NCBI GenBank assembly: GCA_035544675.1
Contig: DATKCA010000007.1
Location: 1-61,757, forward strand
Direction of reading: 5' to 3'
Length of the DNA stretch: 61,757 nt
DNA from: DATKCA01 sp035544675
GTDB lineage: Bacteria; Acidobacteriota; Thermoanaerobaculia; Gp7-AA8
Shown here: positions 44,887-53,002 of the stretch, piece by piece
Position numbering within the stretch: the first letter of the stretch is position 1
How the letters are laid out: every line of letters starts with the position of its first letter
Position numbers and translations under genes: made by a program
Notes under the pieces: model-generated
Seen by the model: the letters and a program-made list of their open reading frames with translations, nothing else
The model's database searches: none
Told to the model about the DNA's origin: nothing

Positions 44887-46566
44887 ATGGCAGCCGCTGA
44901 CAAGTGGACCGTGGCGCGCACTCTCGACGAGATCGGGCAGTACGTCGCGCTGAACGATCCGAACCGCTTCAAGGCCCGCGCATTCGAGCGCGCCGCACGC
45001 GCGGTCGAGGCGCTGGCCGGCGACTTCGGCGAGCTCGTCGCATCCGGGCGGATCTACTCCACCGCCGGGATCGGCAAGTCGATCGGGCCGATGATCGCGG
45101 AGATCGTCCAGACAGGCCGCTCGCGCTACCTGGAAGAGCTGCGCGCGCAATACCCGCCCGCGATCTTCGACCTGCTCAAGATCCCGGGGCTGGGCCTCAC
45201 GAAGATCGCCGTCCTCCATTCACAGGTCGGCATCGCCTCGCTCGACGAGCTCGAGACGGCGGCGCGGGAAGGCCGGCTCGCGAAACTGCGAGGGTTCGGT
45301 GCGAAGACGCAGGCCAGGATCCTCGAGAACATCGGCAAGGCGCGCCGCCGCGAGTCGCAGTTCCTGCTTCCTGTTGGTCTCGAGGCGGGCGAGTGGCTGC
45401 GGCAGCGCGTCGCGGCGATCGACGAGGTCGCGGACACCGAGGTCGTCGGCAGCGTCCGCAGGCGGCTCGAGGTCATCCGCAACGTGAACCTGGCCATCGC
45501 CACGAATAACGCCGCGGCGGTTCGCAGGGCCCTGGCCGGAATCGTCGACCGCTTCGAGGCCATCGACGAGAACACCTTCAAGGGAACGGCGCGGCGGGAG
45601 ATCGACGTCCTCTTCCATCTCTCGAACGTGAAGGACTTCGGCGCGACACTTCTCCGCACCACCGGCAGCGCAGACTTCGTCAGTGCGTTCGTCGAGAAAG
45701 CGGGGCGCTTCTCCGCGGCGCGAACCGAACAGGAGCTGTTCGAGAAAGCCGGCATCCCGTTCGTCGACCCTGAACGCCGCGAGTCCGCGGATGATCTGGG
45801 GCGAAAGAAACGCGTGCGGCTCGTCGAACCGAGCGATCTGCGCGGCACGTTCCACGTCCACACCACGTTCTCGGACGGCCGCAACACGGTCCGCGAGATG
45901 CTCATGGCGTCGCGCCAGCGCGGCTTCGACTACGTCGGCCTGTCGGACCACTCCAAGGCCGCCTACTACGCCGGCGGGCTCTCGGAGGACCGCGTCCGGG
46001 AGCAGCACCGCGAGATCGACGAGCACGCCGGCGAGGTCGCGCCGATGCGCGTCTTCCGCGGGACCGAAGCCGACATCCTCCCCGACGGGACGATGGACTA
46101 CGGGGCCGGTCTGGCCATGTTCGACTTCGTCGTCGCGTCCGTGCACTCGCGTTTCAACATGCCCAGGGACGAGATGACCGCCCGCGTCCTGCATGCCATG
46201 GACGATCCTCACGTGACGTTCATCGGGCACCTGACCGGTCGCCTCCTGTTGTCGCGGGACGGATACACGGTCGACTACGACCGGATCTTCGACAAGGCGG
46301 CCGAGCGCGCCATCATCATCGAGGTCAATGGGAACCCGCGGCGTCTCGACGTCGACTGGCGGCATCTGCGCCGCGCCGTCGATCGCGGCGTCCTGCTGAG
46401 CATTCATCCCGACGCTCACTCCATCGCCGAGCTCGCGCACGTCATCAGCGGGACCTGGGTGGCGCGCAAAGCCGGCCTGTCACCGCGACAGATCTTCAAC
46501 ACCAGATCGCTCGAGGAGGTTACCGAGTTTCTAGGCCTTAGTCCCCTTAGTCCCCTTAGTCCTTAG
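44887..46566 (+). CDS. polX: PolX-family protein with degenerate polymerase site and intact PHP exonuclease
   Basis: A 559-residue protein. Residues 1 to about 315 are a family-X polymerase (HhH region GLGLTKIAVLH, then GSVRRR at 188-193). The PHP phosphoesterase domain starts near 320: H323-V-H325, D330, LSDHSK, EADILPDG, ASVHSRFNMP, EVNGNPRRLDVDW and HPDAHS, so its metal ligands look complete. In the polymerase site the usual GDIDxL aspartate pair reads N199-V-N201 (RNVNLAI). Thus the nucleotidyl-transfer metals should not bind and only the 3'-5' exonuclease/AP activity is expected. The last residues (LSPLSPLSP) come from a heptamer repeat tract. It diverges from pyrF. Confidence 0.93.
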   Translation: MAAADKWTVARTLDEIGQYVALNDPNRFKARAFERAARAVEALAGDFGELVASGRIYSTAGIGKSIGPMIAEIVQTGRSRYLEELRAQYPPAIFDLLKIPGLGLTKIAVLHSQVGIASLDELETAAREGRLAKLRGFGAKTQARILENIGKARRRESQFLLPVGLEAGEWLRQRVAAIDEVADTEVVGSVRRRLEVIRNVNLAIATNNAAAVRRALAGIVDRFEAIDENTFKGTARREIDVLFHLSNVKDFGATLLRTTGSADFVSAFVEKAGRFSAARTEQELFEKAGIPFVDPERRESADDLGRKKRVRLVEPSDLRGTFHVHTTFSDGRNTVREMLMASRQRGFDYVGLSDHSKAAYYAGGLSEDRVREQHREIDEHAGEVAPMRVFRGTEADILPDGTMDYGAGLAMFDFVVASVHSRFNMPRDEMTARVLHAMDDPHVTFIGHLTGRLLLSRDGYTVDYDRIFDKAAERAIIIEVNGNPRRLDVDWRHLRRAVDRGVLLSIHPDAHSIAELAHVISGTWVARKAGLSPRQIFNTRSLEEVTEFLGLSPLSPLSP

Positions 46567-46706
46567 GCCTTAGGCCTTAGTCCTTAGTCCTTAGGCGTTA
46601 GTCCTTAGGCGTTAGGCGTCGACCGAAAGGCCTGAACCTCCCCTAAGGCCAAACGCCTGAAAGGCCCAAGGCCTACTAAGGCCTAAGGACTAAGGACTAA
46701 GGCCTA
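46537..46706. repeat. Long imperfect inverted tract of CTTAG/CTAAG heptamers after polX
   Basis: The left arm holds at least ten heptamers such as CTTAGTC, CTTAGGC and GTTAGGC (about 46537-46618). The right arm holds the complementary CTAAGGC/CTAAGGA type (about 46653-46706). It lies between convergent polX and the STN-like gene and encodes the polX stop. A long hairpin or cruciform is possible. Confidence 0.8.
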
Positions 46707-47393
46707 GCGTTTGGCTGCGAACACGACCATCAGCGCGCGGGCGCTCTCCGGATCTCTCGCCGCGCCCATGATCGTCATCTGGCCGACTTTCAGGTTCAGC
46801 GTCGTCTTCATCAGCTGGGTGAGCTGCTCGTTCTGCAGTCGCGAGAGCTTGAAGTCGGTCACTCGAAGCGAGTCGGTGGCAGGGTCGTATTCGCCGAAGC
46901 GGAACTCAGCGCGATAGCCGTTGCCGATGTCCACGAGGCCCTGTTCACCCTCGCGTCCCTCGACGTTTGCGGCGCCGACACTCTGGAAGGCGTTGTATCG
47001 GAGCATGGCCAGCTTGCCGGCGACGTCCTTCATGTCATCGGCAACCGCGGCCGCGGCGGCCGGATCGACCCGCGCTGCCGTGATCAGGCGGACGGTGAGC
47101 TGGACCGGCTGTGGAGGAGCGTCATACGCCAGCATCGCCGCGGCGATGTTCTTCAGGTTCTCGGGCCGGTCCGTCACGACGAGCGAGTTGGTGCCCGGCT
47201 GAATGGACACCGAACCTTCGGCGCTCATCAGCGCCTTGATCATGGCAGCGGCCTTGTCGGCATCCTTGTGCCTGAGCTGGAACGTGCGCACCGACGCCGT
47301 CTTCTCCGCATCAGCCGGCGCGGTGTCGGCAATCGCGACGCCGGGCACGGCCAACAGGACGAGGAGCAGGACGGCAAGAGATCGTCTGGTCAT
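46704..47393 (-). CDS. Secreted protein with secretin N-domain-like fold
   Basis: A 229-residue protein with signal MTRRSLAVLLLVLLAVPGVAIA. Residues about 35-105 read as a secretin/STN-type N-domain (RTFQLRHKDADKAAAMIKALMSAEGSVSIQPGTNSLVVTDRPENLKNIAAAML), as in secretin N1/N2 modules. The C-terminal half is less typical (YRAEFRFGEYDPATDSLRVTDFKLSRL). No secretin beta-barrel follows, so it may be a stand-alone periplasmic partner. It overlaps the anti-sigma gene by 4 nt (ATGA), so the cluster reads sigma, anti-sigma, this gene. Confidence 0.72.
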   Translation of the reverse strand: MTRRSLAVLLLVLLAVPGVAIADTAPADAEKTASVRTFQLRHKDADKAAAMIKALMSAEGSVSIQPGTNSLVVTDRPENLKNIAAAMLAYDAPPQPVQLTVRLITAARVDPAAAAAVADDMKDVAGKLAMLRYNAFQSVGAANVEGREGEQGLVDIGNGYRAEFRFGEYDPATDSLRVTDFKLSRLQNEQLTQLMKTTLNLKVGQMTIMGAARDPESARALMVVFAAKR

Positions 47394-47890
47394 AAGTCCA
47401 CCGGGAGACTCTCATCGAAGATCATTACGATCTTCACGTCCGACGCGCTCTCCGCGGACATCTCGACGATCGTCGCATTCTGTGATTCATAGCTTTCGAT
47501 GACCGGCCGCGTCATCTCCGGTGCGAGGACGGCGCGCGCCACGCGTGGCTGCACCACAGCCGGCCGATTGTTCTGGTACACGAGGAGGCCTGCGATGGTG
47601 GCGGCAGCGATCGTCGCCGCGACGGCGGCGCGGCGGGTCCATCCCAGGCGGCGCGGCGGCACGATGGCCGTCTCGGTGTTGCGCAGGCGGACCTGGCGCA
47701 TGACTTCGCCCACGAAGGCGTCCACGCCTCCGGGAGGCGTCATCTCGCCGCCGAGCGAGCGGAACATCGCATCCGGATCGATCTCGACGGCGGGGCCCAG
47801 ACACAGGTCGCAGCCGCGGAGGTGCTCGAGCAGCCCGGCGTCGCTGGTCCCCCTGGTGAAGCGCTTGCGGAAGACGTCGCAGGAGATCAT
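47390..47890 (-). CDS. ZAS-type anti-sigma factor
   Basis: A 166-residue membrane protein. An N-terminal zinc-binding anti-sigma motif H23-x3-C27-x2-C30 (EHLRGCDLC) lies on the cytoplasmic side, a single TM helix at about 87-105 (RRAAVAATIAAATIAGLLVY), and a 60-residue outer part. It begins inside the stop of the ECF sigma gene (ATGA overlap), the standard pairing in which the anti-sigma factor holds its sigma. The upstream open frame to 47995 lies inside the sigma gene. The input signal is unknown. Confidence 0.85.
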   Translation of the reverse strand: MISCDVFRKRFTRGTSDAGLLEHLRGCDLCLGPAVEIDPDAMFRSLGGEMTPPGGVDAFVGEVMRQVRLRNTETAIVPPRRLGWTRRAAVAATIAAATIAGLLVYQNNRPAVVQPRVARAVLAPEMTRPVIESYESQNATIVEMSAESASDVKIVMIFDESLPVDL

Positions 47891-48504
47891 CGGTTCCTCC
47901 AGAGCTGCGCATACTCCGGATAGCGGCGATGCAGCTGCTCCTGCATGAGCTTGCGAGCGTTGAAGAGATGGTTGCGCACCGTCGACTCGCGGCATCCCAG
48001 GACCCGGGCGATCTCGGCCGAGGAGAGGTCTTCCATCTCCTTCATGATGAAGATCGTTTTCTGGCGCGGAGAGAGGACCGCGGAAACGTCGTTGAAGACG
48101 GCCTCGATCTCCTTGCGCTGCACGTTGACGCCCTGCTCCGCCTCGATCGAAGTCCTGACCAGCCGCAGATTCGAGTTGACGGCGTTATCGCGCGACTGGC
48201 GGCTGCGGATGAAATCGATGGCCACGTTCGTCACCATCCGATACAGCCACGTGTCGAACGCGAACTTCGGATCGTACCTGGCCAGGTTTTCCCACAGCTT
48301 GATGAAGACGAGCTGCGCGACGTCCTTGGCATCTTCACCGTTGTTGAGAATGCGATAGCAGAGCGCGTAGACCTTCGTCGTCTTTCGCCGGACGAGCTGT
48401 TCGAATGCAGCCGTGTCGCCGGTGCGAATCGTCTGCACCAGCTCCCGGTCGTCCACATCGAAGCTCTCTTCCGTGGGAATCATCAGGCGGAGATCCGCGG
48501 CCAT
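47887..48504 (-). CDS. ECF-type RNA polymerase sigma factor (RpoE-like)
   Basis: A 205-residue sigma-70-family protein. Region 2: RYDPKFAFDTWLYRMVTNVAIDFIRSR, with the -10-recognition helix. Region 4: LSPRQKTIFIMKEMEDLSSAEIARVLGCRESTVRNHLFNARKLMQ, a helix-turn-helix. It is followed by its ZAS anti-sigma with 4-nt overlap, so its target regulon is likely envelope-related. ATG 48504 is the best start; an ATG at 48483 (MIPTEESF) is an alternative and 48588 is too far upstream. Confidence 0.93.
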   Translation of the reverse strand: MAADLRLMIPTEESFDVDDRELVQTIRTGDTAAFEQLVRRKTTKVYALCYRILNNGEDAKDVAQLVFIKLWENLARYDPKFAFDTWLYRMVTNVAIDFIRSRQSRDNAVNSNLRLVRTSIEAEQGVNVQRKEIEAVFNDVSAVLSPRQKTIFIMKEMEDLSSAEIARVLGCRESTVRNHLFNARKLMQEQLHRRYPEYAQLWRNR

Positions 48505-48607
48505 CGTACGCGTAGGTACGGTAGTGATGCCGGAAACGTTTAGGGCGCCGGCCCGCTTCCAGGGGGCAGCGGCCACGACGGGCGCCACACGAGTCCGCCC
48601 CGCCTGC

Positions 48608-48613
48608 TAAAAT
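48608..48613 (+). promoter_or_regulatory. -10 element TAAAAT of a probable leaderless purD promoter
   Basis: TAAAAT ends 9 nt before the purD ATG at 48623; the spacer CAACGACAC has no Shine-Dalgarno. Confidence 0.6.
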
Positions 48614-48622
48614 CAACGACAC

Positions 48623-49906
48623 ATGAGAGTTCTCGTCGTGGGGCAGGGCGGTCGCGAACACGCGATCTGCTGGAAACTCAAGCAATCCCCTCTGGTCAAG
48701 GAAATCTACGCTGCCCCCGGGAACGCCGGCATCGCCTCCGTCGCCGACTGCGTGCCGATCGGCGTGGCCGACATCATCGAGCTCGCCGACTTCGCCGAGA
48801 AGCTCAAGATCGACCTCACCATCGTCGGTCCCGAGCTCCCCCTGACCCTCGGCATCGTCGACGAGTTCCAGAAGCGCGATCTGCCGATCTTCGGCCCCAC
48901 GCGGCTGGCCGCCGAGCTCGAGGGCTCCAAGGTCTTCTCCAAGGAGTTCATGCGCAAGTACAGCATCCCTACCGCCGAAGCCGCGACCTGCACGTCGGTG
49001 GCCGAGGCGAAGGATGCCCTCAAGCGCATCAAATTCCCGGCCGTTCTCAAGATTGACGGCCTGGCCGCCGGAAAAGGCGTGGTCGTCGTGGAGTCGCAGA
49101 AAGAAGCGGACGAGTTCCTGAGCCTCGTGTTCGAAGAGAAGAGGTTCGGAACGGCCGCCACGCGCATCCTCGTCGAGCAGTTTCTGACCGGCGAAGAAGT
49201 CTCCTTCATGGTCATCACCGACGGCAAGAAGTCGGTGCCGCTCGCTCCGGCCAAGGACTACAAGAAGGCCTTCGACGGAGAGACCGGTCCGAACACGGGC
49301 GGCATGGGCGCCCACTCCCCTGCCGTGATCCTGACCGGCGAGACCGCGGCGGAGATCATGAAGACGATCATGCTGCCGACGTTGCAGGGGATGGCCGCCG
49401 AGGGCCGGCCGTACACCGGCGTCCTCTATGCCGGTCTCATGCTGACGCGCAAAGGGCCGAAGGTCCTCGAGTTCAACTGCCGTTTCGGCGATCCCGAGAC
49501 CCAGGTGCAGATGCTGCGGCTCGATGACGATCTGGCCGACGTTCTGCTGCGTGCCGCCCGCGGCAATCTCGGCGAGACGAAGCTGAACTGGAAGAAGGAG
49601 GCCGCGGCGTGCGTCGTCGTGGCCGTGGACGGCTATCCGAACGAGTTCCCGAAAGGGCAGGAAGTCATCATCGATCCAATCGATGATGAGACGGTCGTCG
49701 TCTTCCATGCCGGCGTCATCAAGAAGGGCGGGAGGCTGGTGAACATGGCCGGCCGCGTCGTCAACGTCTGCGCGCGCGGCGCCACGCTCTCCGACGCCCT
49801 CGGCAAGGTCTACCACGCCGTTCCGAAGGTCCGTTTCGAAGGAGCGCGCTTCCGCCGCGACATCGGCTACAGAGCGCTTGAGGTATTGTCCTCCACTAGG
49901 TCTTAG
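48623..49906 (+). CDS. purD: Phosphoribosylamine-glycine ligase (GAR synthetase)
   Basis: A 427-residue ATP-grasp enzyme of purine synthesis. Signatures: N-terminal VVGQGGREHAICWKL, LKIDGLAAGKGVVVV, APAKDYKKAFDGETGPNTGGMGAHSPA and EFNCRFGDPETQVQM. Length is normal. It is preceded by TAAAAT at 9 nt, without a Shine-Dalgarno. purE begins 34 nt after the stop. Confidence 0.98.
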   Translation: MRVLVVGQGGREHAICWKLKQSPLVKEIYAAPGNAGIASVADCVPIGVADIIELADFAEKLKIDLTIVGPELPLTLGIVDEFQKRDLPIFGPTRLAAELEGSKVFSKEFMRKYSIPTAEAATCTSVAEAKDALKRIKFPAVLKIDGLAAGKGVVVVESQKEADEFLSLVFEEKRFGTAATRILVEQFLTGEEVSFMVITDGKKSVPLAPAKDYKKAFDGETGPNTGGMGAHSPAVILTGETAAEIMKTIMLPTLQGMAAEGRPYTGVLYAGLMLTRKGPKVLEFNCRFGDPETQVQMLRLDDDLADVLLRAARGNLGETKLNWKKEAAACVVVAVDGYPNEFPKGQEVIIDPIDDETVVVFHAGVIKKGGRLVNMAGRVVNVCARGATLSDALGKVYHAVPKVRFEGARFRRDIGYRALEVLSSTRS

Positions 49907-49925
49907 GCTGAGGCCGAACGCCTTG
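49893..49925. repeat. Short CTNAG tract at the purD end
   Basis: CTAGGTCTTAGGCTGAGGC and AACGCCTT surround the purD stop and the start of the purE leader. Same style as the longer tracts after polX and purN. Confidence 0.4.
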
Positions 49926-49940
49926 CAGGGAGGTCTCCAA

Positions 49941-50438
49941 GTGCCCAAGCCGTGGGTCTGCATCATCATGGGAAGCGACTCGGATGCGGAGGTGATGTCG
50001 CAGGCTTGCGCCGCTCTCGACGAGCTCGGCGTGCCGTACGAATTTGCCGTCGCGTCGGCGCATCGCAGCCCGGAGCGGACGAAAGAGATCATCACCCGCT
50101 CCGAAGCCGAGGGAGCGGCGGTCTTCATCGCCGGGGCGGGGATGGCCGCGCACCTGCCTGGCGTCGTGGCTTCCTTCACCACGAAGCCGGTCATCGGCGT
50201 GCCGCTGAGCGGGAGCGCGCTGGGGGGTGTGGACGCTCTGTACGCCATCGTCCAGATGCCGCCGGGCATCCCCGTGGCCTCCGTGGCAATCGGAGGGGCG
50301 CGCAACGCAGGAATTCTCGCGGCACAGATTCTCGCTCTGGGAGATGCCACTCTGGCGGGACGCCTTACGGAGAATCGGGGCTCGATGGCCGCGGGAGTGG
50401 CGAAGAAGTCGAAGAAGGTGGAAAAGTCGACCCGGTGA
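49941..50438 (+). CDS. purE: N5-carboxyaminoimidazole ribonucleotide mutase
   Basis: A 165-residue PurE class I with IMGSDSDAEVM, ASAHRSPERT and GVPLSGSALGGVDALYAIVQMPPGIPVA. The start is GTG 49941, preceded by GGGAGG with 7-nt spacing; the in-frame ATG at 49878 lies within purD. The C-terminus has an added Lys/Ser-rich tail. Its stop overlaps the transporter GTG (GTGA). purK is not adjacent. Confidence 0.96.
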   Translation: MPKPWVCIIMGSDSDAEVMSQACAALDELGVPYEFAVASAHRSPERTKEIITRSEAEGAAVFIAGAGMAAHLPGVVASFTTKPVIGVPLSGSALGGVDALYAIVQMPPGIPVASVAIGGARNAGILAAQILALGDATLAGRLTENRGSMAAGVAKKSKKVEKSTR

Positions 50439-51367
50439 CCCACGAACACCAGCATCACGCGCGCCGTATGACGATCTCCCGGAAGCTGATGGCCTCGGCC
50501 GCGGCGACGATCGCCTTTCTGGTCGTTCAGCTCCTGGTCGGCTTGACGGCCGGCTCGCTGGCGCTGATCGGCGACGCGCTTCACAACTTCACAGACGCGC
50601 TGGCGCTGCTGCTCGCGCTCTTCGCCGTGCGCCTGGAGCGCAAGCCTCCGAATGAAAAGAAATCGTATGGCTATCACCGGGCCGGGATTCTCGCCGCGTT
50701 CGTGAATGCGGGAACTCTCGTCGCGTTCACGATCTTCATCTTCATCGAGGCGTTCGAGCGCTTCTCCGCGCCGCGCGCCGTCAACGATACAGCGATGTTC
50801 GTCACGGCCATCGCCGGCATCGCGCTGAACTTCGTGATCGCCATGGCGCTGCGCCATGAAGGGAAACGCGACGTCAACGTGCGCAGCGCGGTCATCCACA
50901 TGGTGGGCGACTCGATCTCGTCGGCCGGCATCATCGTGGCCGCAATTCTGATTCGCGTCACCGGCTCCACGATCTGGGACCCGGCCGTGTCGGTGCTCAT
51001 CGGAATCCTGATCCTCTGGAGCAGCTGGGGGATCCTCCGGGAGACCATCAACCTGCTGCTGGAAGGGACTCCCCGCGGCATCGATCCGGCCCTGGTCGCT
51101 CGGACGCTGGCCACGCTCGATGGCGTCCAGGGAGTGCATCACCTGCACATCTGGGCGCTGGGACCATCGCGCCCGGCGCTGTCATGTCATCTGATGGTGG
51201 GTGACGTTCCGGTCAAGACGACCGCGAAGCTGCTCGACGACGTGAACGCTCTGCTGCAGCGCGAGTACAACATCGTTCACTCCACGGTCCAGTTCGAGTA
51301 CGCGAACTGCGCAGAGGGCGATCCCTACTGCATCCCGTACACCGAACGACAAGTCAGCGAACGCTGA
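50435..51367 (+). CDS. Cation diffusion facilitator (CDF) metal exporter
   Basis: A 310-residue inner-membrane transporter of the CzcD/ZitB type, with a histidine-rich N-terminus (VTHEHQHHARR). TM2 has the metal site H-x3-D in GDALHNFTDAL, TM5 has H-x3-D in IHMVGDSIS, and the C-terminal cytoplasmic domain has HHLHIWALG. It likely exports zinc, cobalt or cadmium by proton antiport. It starts with GTG overlapping the purE stop by 4 nt, so it is translationally coupled to purE. The end overlaps the convergent secreted protein by 14 nt. Confidence 0.94.
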   Translation: MTHEHQHHARRMTISRKLMASAAATIAFLVVQLLVGLTAGSLALIGDALHNFTDALALLLALFAVRLERKPPNEKKSYGYHRAGILAAFVNAGTLVAFTIFIFIEAFERFSAPRAVNDTAMFVTAIAGIALNFVIAMALRHEGKRDVNVRSAVIHMVGDSISSAGIIVAAILIRVTGSTIWDPAVSVLIGILILWSSWGILRETINLLLEGTPRGIDPALVARTLATLDGVQGVHHLHIWALGPSRPALSCHLMVGDVPVKTTAKLLDDVNALLQREYNIVHSTVQFEYANCAEGDPYCIPYTERQVSER

Positions 51368-53000
51368 ACGAGTCGGGGTACGTGAAGCTCACCGTGGCTC
51401 GAACCACTCCGGGCGGCAGCGTCATGGCCAGGTTCGGCGAGATCGTGTAGAACGGCCGCAGGTCGATCGGGTTGCTGAGAAGCATCGTTCCCGCGGTAGC
51501 ACAGAGGTCGCCGAAGCGGATCGCATTCTCGATCGGACGCTTCGGGCGCATGCTCAGGTACAGGCGCGAGGTGTCGTTGCGCAGCGCGCCGTCAGGACGC
51601 TGCATGTACGTTTTCGTGAATGAAGTGATGGCCAGATCTTCGCGCGTCACGCGCCCGCTCCCGTCGTAGGCGTAGGTGATCGTTCCGGCCCAGTCCACCT
51701 TCGGATTCCCCTCGGCCGGATAACCCGTGTATCCACCCTTGAGGCTCACGCTGGCCAGCGCGTCGTTCTGATACACGAGATCAGCCTGCTCAGTGATGAC
51801 GTGGTTGCACGCGGCCGTGTTCTTGTACGTCACGGCCTGCTGGGTGAGCCGGCCCTTCTCGTCGAACGTATAGCCGGACGTGTAACGGACGCCCTCGATG
51901 ATGGTGTCCTCGCGGTCCAGCAGCCAGACTCCGTCGGGCGACTTGTGCGCCCCGTATTCGAGAGACTCGCCCGTCGTCGGAGATATGACCTTCTCCAGAT
52001 ACTCCGGGCCCTGGACGAACTGGAGCTGATTGCCCTGGCGGTCGCCCCAGCTCTGAAGGATCTCGCCGTCGTATACCCACCCCTCCTCCAGGCGCGCATC
52101 GCGGATCGCCCGCTGCCGCGCCGGCGTGTAGCTGAGCGACTGGCGCACGTTGCCCGAGGGGAAGAGGCACTGCAGGGCATCGTTCTTGTGCAGGCGGCTG
52201 TCGGAGTAATACGTCGTGCGCGTGGCGTTGACGCCCGATGCGCACGCGCGGGTGTTCAGGATCGCGGACGTCGTGGTGTACGGGCCGTGCCAGCAGCGGT
52301 GGCACCAGGTGGCCGACGCTTCCAGGCGATGCCCGCAGAATGAGCAGACGATCTTCGTCCGCATTCGCTCGATCTCGTTCTCGATCGCGAAGATCCGCTG
52401 GTTGATGCGCGATTTCTGATCGGGAGCCGGCTCCAGCTCACCGTAGCGCCGGAAGCGCTCGGCAGCCTTCGCGAAATCGCCCTGCTTCTCGTAGATCACA
52501 GCCTGGTTGTAGACGGCGGCCGGATCGGTCGGGCGAAGCTGCTCGGCGTCGCGAAAGCTCTTCAGCGCGGCCTCGAGATCGTTCCGGCCGTACTGGAACT
52601 TGCCGCGGTTGAACATCTCGCCGTAGTCCTGGTCGGACTGCCGCTTCTTCTGCAGCTCACGCTGGAATTCGAGCTCGAGCTGGAGCTGGCTGACGAGCGG
52701 CTTCTCGGCGCCGGCCGGGTGCAGCTGGTTGTAGCGATCGACCTTCACCTGCGCTTCGGAGTACCGCCCCGACTTCGCGAGAAGGAGCGCCATGTTGTAG
52801 AGCACTCCCGGGTCGTCGGGACGGACCGCGTCGGCCTTGGCGTACTGGTCGTAAGCCGATCCGTACTCTTTCAGGTCGAAGAACTTTCGGCCGAAGAACA
52901 CGGCCTTCGTGAATTCGTCGGCCGAAGGATCGACTGGGGGGGCCTCCTGCCCGGCGGCTGCGGTGGACAGAATCAACAGAGCAAGCGCGAGCCTTTTCAT
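51354..53000 (-). CDS. Secreted TPR - zinc-ribbon - YD-repeat-like protein
   Basis: A 548-residue protein with signal MKRLALALLILSTAAAG. Residues about 25-200 hold TPR units (AVFFGRKFFDLKEYGSAYDQYAKADAVRPDDPGVLYNMALLLAKSGR). A zinc ribbon is at 219-236: C219-x2-C222-x10-C233-x2-C236. The C-terminal 310 residues are beta-rich, with phrases like YTFDEKGRLTQQAV and YAYDGSGRVTREDL, reminiscent of RHS/YD repeats. The combination is unusual and I do not recognise the whole. ATG 53000 is set by the signal peptide. It begins 2 nt after the stop of the next gene upstream and overlaps the CDF gene tail-to-tail by 14 nt. Confidence 0.7.
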   Translation of the reverse strand: MKRLALALLILSTAAAGQEAPPVDPSADEFTKAVFFGRKFFDLKEYGSAYDQYAKADAVRPDDPGVLYNMALLLAKSGRYSEAQVKVDRYNQLHPAGAEKPLVSQLQLELEFQRELQKKRQSDQDYGEMFNRGKFQYGRNDLEAALKSFRDAEQLRPTDPAAVYNQAVIYEKQGDFAKAAERFRRYGELEPAPDQKSRINQRIFAIENEIERMRTKIVCSFCGHRLEASATWCHRCWHGPYTTTSAILNTRACASGVNATRTTYYSDSRLHKNDALQCLFPSGNVRQSLSYTPARQRAIRDARLEEGWVYDGEILQSWGDRQGNQLQFVQGPEYLEKVISPTTGESLEYGAHKSPDGVWLLDREDTIIEGVRYTSGYTFDEKGRLTQQAVTYKNTAACNHVITEQADLVYQNDALASVSLKGGYTGYPAEGNPKVDWAGTITYAYDGSGRVTREDLAITSFTKTYMQRPDGALRNDTSRLYLSMRPKRPIENAIRFGDLCATAGTMLLSNPIDLRPFYTISPNLAMTLPPGVVRATVSFTYPDSFSVR

Positions 53001-53002
53001 CG

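Noticed and set aside
48335..51148. 937-codon minus-strand ORF across purD, purE and the CDF gene
   Set aside because: Antisense to three well supported genes; composition Arg/Asp/Gly-rich as expected of a frame shadow.
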